The notes beneath the pieces were generated by a model, which was given only the letters and a program-made list of their open reading frames with translations, ran no database searches and was not told the origin of the DNA. From Nemertoderma westbladi (taxonomy: Eukaryota; Xenacoelomorpha; Nemertodermatida; Nemertodermatidae), in assembly GCA_032718475.1 (NCBI GenBank), contig JAUCBJ010008841.1:64001-108983 (forward strand): a stretch of DNA of 44,983 nucleotides, in the 5' to 3' direction. Positions within the stretch are counted from its first letter, which is position 1; every line of letters begins with the position of its first letter. Both the position numbers and the translations under genes were made by a program. Shown here piece after piece: positions 23,901 to 32,225 of this stretch.

Positions 23901-26900
23901 AATTACTTAAAATACCCCAAAATACCAAAATACCCCAAAACAGTTCAAAAATACCTTACAGTATCAACTGTAAGCTGGTAATGGAACGGATACAGTAAGG
24001 TAATTGTTTTTTAGGTATTTTTGAACTATTTTAGGTTTTTCTGTATCTTTTGGGGTATTTAGTGGAAATTCGTGAGTAGGGTACAGAAACTGACGGATTC
24101 TTCGGGAATTTCAGAAACGTCGCAAATATAGGGAATTATTTGTTATGTAAAATGGACACTTCTTAAGCAAAAGGGTCCCTACTTCGCCCTGTCGACACCC
24201 CCAGGCATTTTTTTAACCAGTCCTTTTTGAGAGTTTTTTAATTTTTTTGGTATTGGTCAATTTTCTAGAATATTAGTAGATATGTTTTTTATGGTGTTTT
24301 TATGCTACCTAGTATTTTTTGAAATTATAAAAAAATGAAAAATAATTTTCAAAAAATACTAGCTACCATTAAAAATTTACTAAGATTCTAGAACATTCAC
24401 TAATAATATAAAAAATACACTCAAAAACAATATGATTTTTTTTAAATACTAGCTAGTAAAAAAACACTAGCTACCACAAAAAATATATACTAAGGTTCTA
24501 GAACATTCATCAATATAAAAATTTAACAATATATTCAATATAAAAACGTAACGGAAAACACTATTTTCCACTAATTTTCTTTATCAAAATTCAGATATTT
24601 TGCCCTCGTGTGTTGTCATTTTAATACTCGCTTCGCTCGTGCTAAAAACCTGCCCACTCTTGTAAAACTCAACCACTCTGACAGAATAATTGATAATAGA
24701 ATAACATTTAAATACAGTGGGAGTGCAGCAACCACTTATTTAGCGTCTATGTCTCAATCATCAACATGCCCAACGGTTTTATAAACGTATGAACCTCTCC
24801 GTGATTGTTCAAGAAGAAGATAAGTATAGTATGGGATGGGCAAATTATACCTAGTTTCAAGTTATGGAGAGTTTTGGTTAAGATCACATCATTATTCACT
24901 ACCCCCACACCCTCATAAAAATCAAAATGTGTAACAACATTCTTCTCTTTTAAATAGTTCAAACTTATCTTAAATTTAAATATTATTTTTTTCTAGGTAA
25001 CATATCATGTGGTTTTCAATAGATTGTCATACTACTACGTTATCAACATTGTCCTCCCCTGCACAATCATAATGCTTTTAGCAATAGTTGGATTCCATTT
25101 ACCAGCAGCTAGTGGAGAGAAGGTTGCTTTACAGATGACAGTGCTGTTATCACTTACTGTGTTTCTAATGATAGTAGCAGATACAATGCCTCCAACATCT
25201 GAAAATTTCCCAATTATTGGTTAGTTGTAAAAGTCATAATTGTTCGCTTAATTATTGCACCCAACTCACTTGTTATATGTAGGGTGTTGATTTTATTTGT
25301 GTAGGTGATTTGGGAATTAACCATGTCATAATAGAGTGTAAATTATTTCTTATAAATGTTAATTAAGAAGGTAGAATTCTAGATAACATCAGAATTGTGG
25401 GATCTCTGCAGGTGAGATTAGGGGTCTTGCATTACATTGTGGTGTCGAGCCCCAACCTCCTTCAGGGATGTTTTGTGACGAGGAGATTCAAGGTATCATA
25501 GGTTAAAGGGTAGAAAATATTACTACAATAATCGGCCTGCTGCAATTAAACTGAACATTGAAATGCTACCGGCTTAACAAAAACATTTTGTCACCACCAT
25601 GCATTCCACAATTGGCAAGCCGAATGCATTGGCTTAACTGTCCAGCTTATCAACAAAGTTGCGCCGCCACAACTCCCTATCACCCATGACATTTGCTAGA
25701 TTATCCGTATCTTCAAGGCCTGTGTCCTTTAAGATGCGTCTCAAGAAAGTCATGGGCTGTCCACCATGCTTATTCACTCCATGAGGCTGCCAAAACACAA
25801 TATTATGCACTGGCTGGTCCTCACAGCGAAAGCAACGTCCTGCAAAGTGTAGGCGGTTTTGTTCTACAGTAGTGCCAATCTTGGGGGAACCAATGAGACA
25901 CCTCCAATGTTATATAGTGTCTGGTTGGAGATGTGTGCATTGTACTTGACACAATGAACCCGGCGTAGCTTTCTGGTGAATGTGCCATCCAGAGATTTGG
26001 TGTCCTCAGTAGTTAAAGCCCTGCATGGACTTCCATTGAGGAGTACTGGAACTACTACTGCTCTAAATAATCGGACCTTAACCCCCTATTAGTACCAGGC
26101 TATAAAATGTTGTACAAATAAAAATGTTGAATAATCTGATTAGTATAAATGGCAGTTTTAGTCCTTTACGTAGGGAAAAAAGAAAAAACACTCAATTCAC
26201 TTTAATTCACTTATACGGTGCTATAAATTCACATTTTTAGGTTTTCTGGGGCGCTGATTCTAATGGAATACATTCCTAATTTGCCAGGTAATTGCTATTC
26301 GTATTTTTTGGCGTCAAATGGCAAATTTTGGTGCTAGTTTGAAAGCTCGTATGCAATTTTTACTCTTTCCATTGAATTCAGAACCCTAACAAACCCATAT
26401 AACGCAAGAAACAAGGAGACACAATCAATTGATGTATTTGATGGTTTTCAAAATTTGGTGCTAGCACCAAATTTTGCACCCACTTCTGAGATATACAAGT
26501 TTGAGATGTCTAGTTAGATAATTATTTATTCCATTTAATTCAGAACCACCATAAACCACTAAAACGCGAGAAATTGTTGTCACAAGCAATTGAACTATTG
26601 AATGGATTTTCAAAATTTCGTGCTGGCACCAAATCTGGCACCCAGCGTCGAAAAATACAAGTTTGATACTTCGGGTGCAACTCGTATATATTACATTGAA
26701 ACCAGAACCCCATAAAACCCCTATTACGCAAAAAACAAGTTCAAACAAATAATTTACAAAATTGACATATTTCAAAATTTGGTACTGCCACCAAAATTGG
26801 CACACGGCGAAAAAAACAGGTTTGAAATTTCTACATTTATTTATATGAATTCCATCTAATAGTAAACACCAAAAATCCGGTGTAAATCAAAAATAGAGAT

Positions 26901-29900
26901 GTTGCAAATCATATTTCATGAAATGTAATTTTCAACAAATGCCTCAAAAAAGGTACCAAAAGTAGAGTTAAAAGATGGTGCTATAACTCGAAAACTTACC
27001 AATATTTTTTAAAACGGTTTTCACTATTAGGAAGACAATAGATTTTTAGGAAAAGTCATAAAATTTAAGATTCCCCACTGCGTTTGTTTCAGAGTTATAA
27101 CAACCCCCCACCCCCCCCCCCCCCCCGGGTTTGACAGGGTTAAGTTTCCGATGAATTATGTGTGACTTCCAAATCCTGGAAAGCCCATCCAAAATTGCCC
27201 ATGCCTTTCCCTTACGTAATTGAAGGTCCTCACATGACTTCCGGATCCATGATCCCAAATAACAGAAGTTGTCCACATGCTCAAACATACCATCCTTTGA
27301 GATTATGCTTATGCGGAGGACTTTAAAAGATAACTGTCAAAATTTTTGTCGTTTTGGAGTTAACAAAAAGACCAACACTAGAAGCAGCATGTTCTAATGA
27401 GCTGAGGAGCCGTTGGGCTCCCTCTAGTGATGTGATTCTGAGAGTACTCTAAGTCATCAGCAAATTCTAGATCAGTTAGATACTTGGTAGGATTTCCTCG
27501 ACTTCTGGAGCCAGTAGGTGGAATTACCATCATCATTATGATGATCTAAGGACATGCATACAAACATAGTCAACCACAATTATGTATAAGAATGGTGCAA
27601 GTGTGTCTTCCTGGATCACACCCCAGGTAGATCACCATCTGCCTGGTCAGGTCATATACCCATGCAGCTGAGAATAAGATGGGCCCTTAATCCAGGACCA
27701 AGGGCGTCCCTATCCCAGAACGAAGGGAGTCCTAGTTACAGGACCAGATTTGCACTTGTAAGAGGGTCTATACAGCCACAGGTGGCAACTCCTTTATGCT
27801 GCATGGAGGTGGGAAGTTTTCTTGACCAATGATCTAGATGAATTGACCTGACCTGAGTTGACTATTACCTGACCTGACCTGACCTGACCTACTGTACTAG
27901 CTATACTTTGTTAGTAGGTGATATTCCAGAAGGTTAATCAAATAATCTTACCAAAAATTGTATTAAACTAGCTACTTGATCAAAAAGATCCTACAACCAA
28001 GGCCATTGTAATGGCCTTGGCCTAAACACCTAAACATGCTACACCTAAATCACCTAAACATTTTAATGCTAAATATATTAATAATTATCTAGAATAAATA
28101 ATGTGAAATCAAAATTTTGTTCTTTTTGGAGTTAACAAAAAGACCAACACTAGAAGCATCCTTTTCTAATGAGCTGATGAGCCGTTGGACTCTCTCTCCT
28201 GATTGTGAGAGTACTCCTAAGTCATCAGCAAAGTCTAGATCAGCTAGGTACTTGGCAGGATTTCCTCGATTTCAAGAGCCAGTAGGTGGAGTTACCATCA
28301 CCCCATCATCATTATGATGATTTAAGGACATGCATAGAACATAGTCAACCACAGTTATGAATAGACAACATTGCCCGGCCTATAAAGTCGTGGTCCTTGC
28401 AGAGCTTTAGAGTTTCTGCTTCCTGCTGTATGGCCTCTTGCATCACTTACATGATACAGTTGGATTCCAGTAGGATTACAACTAATGTGTCCCACCAACT
28501 GGGCTCTTTAGTACAAGGGTGACACCATCACCTCGCTACCCTTCCTCTGGTGCTTATGCTTTTACATATACTACTACGACTACTACTAGGATCGGCATGC
28601 TGCATTGCAGCTGAATTTTTAAGAATGCTGTGCCAGCTTATCAACAAAGTTGCGCCGCCACAACTCCCTATCCCCCATGAGTTTTGCAAGATAATCTACA
28701 TCGTCAAGGCCAGTGTCCTTTAAGACGCGTCTCAAGTCATGGGCTGTCCACCATGCTCCATGAGGCTGCCAAAAGATGGCTCTGGCTGGCTGGATGGCAC
28801 TGGCTCCTCATGGCGAAAGCAATGTCCATATACATTACATATACTCAACTCAGTGTTTTTTTTATCTTTAGGTGTTTACTTCTTCGTCGCCTTGACATTC
28901 ATTGCATTATCCATCGTACTAACAGTTGTTGTACAAAATGTCCACCACAGAGAGGGACCGAAGTGTAAACCGATCCCAAAATGGGTTCATACAATAGTTT
29001 TAAAATATATGGCATACTTCCTCAGAATGGATACCTTGGCCATAATAAAGTCTAGAAGAACAACATTGCGTAATATGTGAGTCTACATATAATATTAGTA
29101 CATATTATATAATATGTGAGTCTACATATAGTATTAGTACATATTATATAATATGTGAGTCTACATATTACATGCTACATATTACATGCCCCATATACAT
29201 ATATGGGGCGCACTCTATCTTGCACCGTTAACCTTATATGGCCCGGGCTATTTTTACTTCGTAATTTGCCCAGGGGTGGAGGGGGCGTGGGGGAATAATT
29301 TTAGAATTTTTTTAGATCTTGGCTGAAAAATTTCAATTTTAAACCTTTAAAGGTTTTCGAGATTGCTGATCATCGGAATAACATGTTATAAATATTTTTT
29401 GGAATTGCTACCATCATTTGTGGTGCTAATCCATAATATAATCGCTAATCCATATTAAAAAAAATACCATAATCACACAAGAATTTTGAATTTTGAGTGT
29501 CTTTTACGAATTCAGCTATACAGAAAACACAAAAAGCTATAAAATCAGTTTGATTATTAATGATTTATGATTATCAAATATGAGCCACTATACTTTGGCA
29601 CATGCCCAAAAATATCACAATGAATCGGATACGATATTTTGGAGTATCTTATTCGTAATCAGCATCCCAGAAAACCCTAACTAATATCGTAAAATCATGT
29701 TGATTTGGTAATGAGTTTATATTATCAAATTTGTGCTACTGGTATTAATTGTGCCACACATTGACACATATCCAAAAATGCCCTAATCAATAAGGTACGA
29801 TACACTTCAGTGTCATATTCATGATCAGCATCCCAAAAAAAAATCCATTAAGTCATAAATAAAATCAGTTTAATTTGGTGGTGATTTTTCTTTATCATAA

Positions 29901-30577
29901 TTGCACTACTTGTTTCTTTCGTGCCCTAGGCGGCACATTCAAATTTAACTTTCCAACTTATACGATTCAGTACTAGCTGTTTTTACCATGTTAGTTGAAC
30001 TTAATATTGTCGACTTTTCATTAAATCTTATTAAACATAAATATTATTTTATTTATGTATGTAATTAATATATATATAAATAATGATTATCTTTTTCAGG
30101 GGATTTGATACTATCGAAAAAGGTAATCCAGAAGCTCCACCAAAAAAGAGACGTTTTTCTATTTTTCCTTTTATGCTTCATACCATTCCAAAAAGTACTG
30201 TAACAGCAACCAATGAAAACTCCAAACCAGCTGTTGAGAACAAATTGACAAATGAGAAAACAGGCATTGATAACACGGGATTTGAAAGTCCCCATCGCCA
30301 CCACCGAAAGCATGCAAAGGAAGGAAAAGAACGACGAGAGAGTGTTGATAATAATCAAACAGACACACTTTCCAATGAATCAAAGTCTCTGAAGCGGATA
30401 GAGGCACTGTTACGGGTGCTCATACGTAAAATCGCAGATGATACTAACCGTGCACACACTATAGAAGAATGGCAACTCTGTGCATTGGTAGTTGACAGGT
30501 TTATTATGTGGGTATTTCTAGGAATTACTGTCATTATGATCATGTGTTTCCTTTTATATGCAGCATTTGGACAGTGA
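14919..30577 (+). CDS. Gene B: nicotinic acetylcholine receptor alpha-like subunit (complete)
   Basis: Tandem paralogue of gene A. Spliced exons: 14919-14997, 15367-15503, 16769-16920, 22774-22957, 23277-23414, 24997-25219, 28872-29076 and 30100-30577, giving 531 residues. The start ATG opens a signal peptide of about 26 residues (hydrophobic core FLSGITLLVFIL, ending GNA). Key residues: loop D W84, loop A Y121, Cys-loop C157-C171, loop B W178, loop C Y221/C223/C224/Y228, -1' Glu E271, M2 about 272-292, M3 about 306-326, M4 about 508-528. All family-defining residues are intact, so it is probably functional. AATAAA at 30612-30617, 35 nt after the stop, is a good poly(A) signal. Introns 2, 3 and 6 carry repeats and retrotransposons. 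Confidence 0.95.
15367..15503 (+). CDS. Gene B exon 2
   Basis: 137 nt between ttattgcag and gtgagt. It encodes AKLYMKLLDENVHNKRLRPV and ends NRILEV, matching gene A exon 2 in length and phase. Confidence 0.93.
15504..16189 (+). other. Gene B intron 2, first part
   Basis: AT-rich. 15960-16035 holds two copies of GAAAACCG-ACCAATTT-GTACAAACCACC, probably degenerate relatives of the minisatellite that follows. Confidence 0.6.
16190..16736. repeat. 41-bp minisatellite in gene B intron 2
   Basis: About 13 units of GAATAATGGGGAGATATTAC followed by CCAAATGTAGAAGAAAAAAC. It ends about 30 bp before the acceptor of exon 3 (16768), so copy number sets the branch-point environment. Confidence 0.92.
16769..16920 (+). 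CDS. Gene B exon 3 (loops D and A)
   Basis: 152 nt from tttttccag to gtatca. It carries FIVWYRLFWTDDQFSW and MAWRPDVTVYN. The acceptor lies directly after a 41-bp minisatellite. Confidence 0.93.
17003..17062 (+). pseudogene. Possible relic or cassette duplicate of exon 4
   Basis: After ttttcaactcag, and in the phase left by exon 3, the sequence reads RDERPCVPEILYDGF, resembling EQPYVPEIWYTDF at the start of exon 4. A gtgagg donor would close a 60-nt exon without breaking frame; reading on meets TGA at 17064. Short similarity, so tentative. Confidence 0.3.
17741..17884 (-). other. Unassigned minus-strand ORF ending at a splice donor
   Basis: Open from ATG at 17884 to a GTGAGTAAGT donor just after TAATLKS. 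It contains HWESCNSFETNGPPTCAGG and EGTGTWYRA-like composition that is not low-complexity. No acceptor-linked second exon found and the family is not recognised. It may be a chance ORF. Confidence 0.2.
18105..18353 (+). mobile_element. CR1/Jockey-like LINE remnant, left part
   Basis: Reads VRHLGVEIDYKLQWKNYIGN and then SSLCRIKGQLTDRTKLNIYK, the classic end of the RT palm and thumb of CR1/Jockey-type LINEs, with a few stops. It is interrupted at 18353 by the family A RTE insertion and resumes at 21452. Confidence 0.7.
18363..19970 (-). CDS. RTE family A reverse transcriptase
   Basis: 535 residues open to the stop near 18363. RT motifs in order: LKPLPKKGDLG and NYRGICLL (fingers), SQNGFRPSRST, FVDFKKAFDS (motif A), GVLQGDTLAPLLF, DTDFADDIALLS (catalytic FADD), then FQYLGSWI and the C-terminal domain typical of the clade (RRLRFSGHWWR). 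It copies the element's RNA at a nicked target (family knowledge). The true start is upstream: the first Met here follows a frameshift, so the protein was joined to the endonuclease. Probably not translated as a complete polyprotein in this copy. Confidence 0.93.
   Translation of the reverse strand: MCWKWKNHFSNLLGQPPNIEVSPTRKIYDKTLPIETGDFTPAELQISIKSMSNNKVSGLDEIPAEVWKTGVLNRPLLNVCNRMLKGEKPPPIWTKGQLKPLPKKGDLGIPTNYRGICLLVVTAKIYNKMILCRIRPHIEKLLRKSQNGFRPSRSTIAQILALWRLIEGIKSKNLPAVMTFVDFKKAFDSIHRGKMLEILRAYGIPEVIVAGIGLLYCDTEAQVLSPDGETEFFSILAGVLQGDTLAPLLFVIVLDYAMRTATKGEDLGFTLQERRSSRYLATTVTDTDFADDIALLSNTLADAQLLLNKVERADKDVGLHINATKTEFMTFNVDGNLTTIDNNQLRKVDDFQYLGSWIESSKKDIEVRKAKAWVALSKMDTIWKSDLSSHLKTKFFRATVESVFLYGGETWTLTKSLEQRIDGCYTRLLRAALNISWRQHMTNAELYGTIPPVSTILRERRLRFSGHWWRSKDEVIPDLLLWQPTHGKRSRGRPAITYIDQLERDTELRRNEIATTMENREAWKDLISNVRVRST
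19885..20160 (-). CDS. RTE family A linker segment (frameshifted)
   Basis: 91 residues connecting endonuclease and RT (DDLKLAYNISQEKYIQDK). It is in a third frame because a single-base insertion near 20147 and a deletion near 19961 flank it; the corresponding segment at 777-1268 is in frame with its endonuclease part. Confidence 0.85.
   Translation of the reverse strand: MRKLKDDLKLAYNISQEKYIQDKTEAITTAHIQQQSRLTWQTVNEVSGRKSCAKGASKPIVLKNVLEVEKSLQQLAWAATKHRGKPYKENI
20135..21391 (-). CDS. RTE family A endonuclease (APE-type)
   Basis: 418 residues. Catalytic motifs of the exonuclease-endonuclease-phosphatase fold: IATMNARTL (Asn), IQEHRI (Glu), IICCYSPT (Tyr), VIAGDLNAQIG (Asp, Asn), AQLDYILI (Asp) and IGSDHRIV (Asp-His). 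It nicks target DNA to prime reverse transcription. ATG at 21389-21391 fits the leader. It ends early at VEKAKGRS because of the insertion described for the element. Residues 1-45 are basic and poorly conserved. Confidence 0.92.
   Translation of the reverse strand: MSMRTLQEKYRLGRRPGQQGPRPPVVHQTGVDKLATGTEDREERKTNLLKCKKTIKIATMNARTLKAHTKQGDMVALAMEYNIDIIRIQEHRICHEDTAMKYNDIGNGWTLVTSSAANASIGGVGILLSPFALKTLNNIESINSRVMIATFDGNPKATIICCYSPTNASEPEQAVKFYEELTGLIKDIPKHNVKVIAGDLNAQIGPEDIKGYTYNTSSNRNGYLLLDLMEECELIPTNNTFEKSKGNLWTFQYPNGTKAQLDYILINKKWRNSMINCEAYSSFNLIGSDHRIVTAEIRLSLRASKPRTSKQIKYDWEKLRTDNAVKDAYTVEVQNRFEALQSMDEDQSTNSIYQNIITAHKESAKRHIPQKPTRKQYVPWQNSEVTCKREDLKIAYKVKTEQSTTENINKVEKAKGRS
21452..21600 (+). 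mobile_element. CR1/Jockey-like LINE remnant, right part
   Basis: Continues the remnant at 18105-18353 after the target duplication: YKFLKGIKLCTSLNIWKKNK and HNRYNYDEKLVSQYYLPRN, consistent with the C-terminal region of such LINEs. Confidence 0.5.
21898..22183 (-). mobile_element. tRNA-derived SINE, copy 1
   Basis: Minus-strand head contains an A box TGGTGTAGTGG (22159-22169) and a B box GGTTTCGATCC (22118-22128) at tRNA-like spacing, followed by a body shared with 34755-35011 (GGGCAGTTTT, then CCGCACTGGAAATAAGTCG) and an A/T-rich end. The sequence left of it (21718-21897) reads like the 3' end of a LINE (FGDGAGLRAADLTEYCDSSS) and may be its tail or a separate fragment. Confidence 0.75.
22184..22773 (+). 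other. Gene B intron 3, last part
   Basis: No coding region or repeat family recognised. A 15-nt near-palindrome TGTTGCTAAGCAACA lies at 22613-22627. Confidence 0.5.
22774..22957 (+). CDS. Gene B exon 4 (Cys-loop, loop B)
   Basis: 184 nt from ttttcag to gtgagt. It encodes YVPEIWYTDF, Cys-loop CLINVRFFPFDIQNC and FGPWIYDITK. As in gene A, Asn replaces the common Asp after the first cysteine. Confidence 0.95.
23277..23414 (+). CDS. Gene B exon 5 (loop C)
   Basis: 138 nt from tttaag to gtaagt. It contains NGEWDI and loop C KYPCCIHPYSR with vicinal cysteines. Confidence 0.94.
23415..24200 (+). other. Gene B intron 5, first part
   Basis: AT-rich, with a run of AATACCCCAAAATACC-like short repeats and their complement around 23905-24060. 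No gene seen. Confidence 0.5.
24230..24560. repeat. Foldback repeat cluster with TACTAGCTAGTA palindromes
   Basis: Inverted arms at 24309-24328 and 24342-24362 (CTAGTATTTTTTGAAATTAT and complement), further ACTAGCTAGT motifs at 24450-24480, and TTCTAGAACATTCA repeats. The same combination occurs inside the P element at 43600-44060. Confidence 0.65.
24997..25219 (+). CDS. Gene B exon 6 (M1, M2)
   Basis: 223 nt from tttctag to gttagt. Encodes YYYVINIVLPC (M1) and GEK plus the pore helix. Close to identical to gene A exon 6 in nucleotides, including about 13 nt of the following intron. Confidence 0.96.
26078..27143. mobile_element. 1066-bp piggyBac-like non-autonomous element
   Basis: Inserted in the RTE-B copy with TTAA at both ends (26078-26081 and 27140-27143); intact RTE-B copies have a single TTAA there, proving insertion with TTAA duplication, the hallmark of piggyBac transposases. 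Ends: CCCCCTATTAGTACCAGG on the left, GGGTTTGACAGGG on the right with a C-run beside it. No transposase; the inside is mostly a tandem array. The ORF at 26461-26805 only reads the array. Confidence 0.85.
26310..26880. repeat. About 160-bp tandem array inside the TTAA element
   Basis: Diverged units each containing TTCAAAATTTGGTGCTAGCA, ACAAGTTTGA, a TCCATT-AATTCAGAACC part and ACGC-AGAAACAA. The shared CAAAATTT-GTGCT core recurs near 26447, 26608 and 26771 (spacing 161-163). Confidence 0.75.
27842..27895. repeat. (GACCT)n microsatellite
   Basis: Imperfect repeats of TGACC/GACCT. The preceding 27630-27840 shows no recognisable gene. Confidence 0.8.
28115..28365 (-). mobile_element. RTE family B fragment (RT palm)
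   Basis: Reverse complement encodes the FADDLGVLS-type motif region and SVGLFVNSKK-like strand. Truncated on both sides. 28366-28560 beyond it is not recognised. Confidence 0.78.
28571..28834 (-). mobile_element. RTE family B 3' end next to exon 7 of gene B
   Basis: 5'-truncated copy with its (ACT/CTA)n tail at 28571-28591. The direct repeat TTACATATACT at 28562-28572 and 28835-28845 is a likely 11-bp target-site duplication. Its right end is less than 40 bp from the exon 7 acceptor. Confidence 0.75.
28872..29076 (+). CDS. Gene B exon 7 (M3)
   Basis: 205 nt from tttatctttag to gtgagt. M3 is VYFFVALTFIALSIVLTVVV, followed by HHREGPKCKPIPKWVH. The donor is the first of three tandem copies of the same site. 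Confidence 0.94.
29077..29170 (+). repeat. 39-bp tandem repeat carrying copies of the exon 7 donor
   Basis: AATATGTGAGTCTACATATA recurs with GTGAGT at 29077, 29116 and 29155, exactly 39 bp apart. The first is the predicted donor of exon 7. Confidence 0.9.
29171..30099 (+). other. Gene B intron 7, remainder
   Basis: AT-rich. 29330-29930 shows weakly repeated segments (ATCAGCATCCC, AAAATCAGTTTGATT-like, GTGCTACT) at roughly 170-180 bp spacing, suggesting a decayed tandem array. No coding. Confidence 0.4.
30100..30577 (+). CDS. Gene B exon 8 (cytoplasmic loop, M4, stop)
   Basis: 478 nt from ctttttcag to TGA. The basic loop includes KKRRFSIFPF; SLKRIEALLRVLIRKIADDT and M4 (VVDRFIMWVFLGITVIMIM) follow. 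The loop is about 30 residues shorter than in gene A. Confidence 0.95.
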
Positions 30578-30611
30578 GATACTCTGGAGAGTAATTCTAT
30601 AGCGTATATGA

Positions 30612-30617
30612 AATAAA
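30612..30617 (+). promoter_or_regulatory. Poly(A) signal candidate, gene B
   Basis: AATAAA 35 nt after the stop of gene B; well placed for the end of a short 3' UTR. Confidence 0.5.
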
Positions 30618-32225
30618 AAAATTGTGATATTCTAAAAATCCTTTTCTAACTTCCAAGGTTATAATTCTGGATTAATAATAATTCGGAATCCAATAACTAT
30701 GTAGCAAGTTAGGTACCGGTACCATATAACATAACACCTACCAGTAACGATAATAACCTGAACTCGGAAGTCAATTTTCCAGTTGTAACCCTAACTAACT
30801 CTTTCCAGTTGATCATAAATGTTCTATGATACTTTTGGCAGCTCCATGGTTACTAGGTTGACTCTTTGTTGATAATAGAATATCAAAATATAAATTGACA
30901 TAAAATAATAACAAAAATAAACATAAAACTTGATACATACTCATCAGCCAACAGTCATACTCGGAATTAGTGTGGGTGCGAAAAAATAAATTCCGTCAGA
31001 AACACAGGCCGATTTCTGACAGGTACTGAATAAATTATTTCAGTTATCAATCGCATTATTCATCAATAATGTCCCAACATCAACACATAATCCAAGTGTA
31101 TTAAAATACCACCCTTGTGTTTTAATCAAAATCAATTACAGCTTAACAAACAAATCAAATTGATTCAAAAGCATGGATCATTGTTTTGGTTAGATATCTC
31201 CTGCGGTTGTAACCTTCTCGTTTCGTTTATTTAACAGTATATTGTTTATTGTTTCGGTTAGCCAATTGTGCCTCCCTAACCTGACCGTTCAAACAATTTG
31301 CAACGTTATCATTTATTTTTTGGTCATTAGGATCAAACAGCAGTATAAGGCCCCAAGTCTCCCTACTAATCAACTGACATTTGTATAATATGAGCTATCC
31401 TTACTAAAGTAATGAGCATATTCCTTATCACGTGTTTTATACCAAGAAAACATGGTTTATGGAATAGTAAGTTCTTTGCATTTAATCTTGACCCATGAAA
31501 ATTGCAGAATCCGTTGGTAAATCCAGATCTTGTATCATCGTTTAATTCACTTTATATATATTGTTAGAATCAAGCCGGGTATTGGCACAGAGGACATAAA
31601 TAATAATTAATTAATTACACAATGACAGTAAAATGTTGAAATTAAATAAAATTAATAGAATGTATATGATGGTAACATTTGTCCCAAAAGAGTTTAAAAT
31701 ACTCTGGCATTGGAGTCAGGTTTTTTGTTGCATGGGCAGCAGGTCAGGTGGTATTTTGTGGCTTGACCACAATACAGTTTGCAGACACATGTGGAGACAT
31801 GGAAATGGAAGCCTCTGGTACCTCAGATAAGATGGTGGAACGCCATGACAACTATCGCAATGGTTGTAGGCTTGCATATACCAGAAAGTTAATTATATCC
31901 ATGTATTCCTACAACATTTGCACATGAGATCAAAGTTTTGAATTATAGGTAGATATCTGTCATCTAATTTTGAGTACTTTATAAAAAATTGGTTTTGAAA
32001 AAATATATACATATAGTACAAATGTCTTATAGTACATAAGTTATATAGAGATGTATATATATATATATAGAATTTATTTACCTTATTGTATGTTTTCGAG
32101 TCCCATCACAAATCAATGTTGTGTACAGTACACACCATGATTCTGGTCTTTACATTGATCTTACATGGAATCCCCATAATTTCAGTAAATAATTCAAACG
32201 CTGACCCCATTTTAATTGTTGAATA
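30618..32225. other. Intergenic downstream of gene B
   Basis: AT-rich with a (TA)n run near 32050-32070. Plus-strand ORFs at 31633-31830 and 31679-31927 overlap in different frames; neither has recognisable motifs. Confidence 0.4.

Larger units (their letters stand above)
25640..27630 (-). mobile_element. RTE-type LINE, family B, split by a MITE
   Basis: 25640-26081 and 27144-27630 are contiguous in other copies (for example at 34420-34440, GGACCTTAAGTTTCCGATTA). They encode the RT C-terminal region and thumb with frameshifts and stops. The right limit near 27630 is where similarity fades. Confidence 0.82.

Noticed and set aside
26461-26805. 114-residue minus-strand ORF in the TTAA element
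   Set aside because: It only translates the roughly 160-bp tandem array and shows no transposase motif.
31633-31927. Two overlapping plus-strand ORFs
   Set aside because: Different frames of the same stretch, no motifs, no convincing splice sites.
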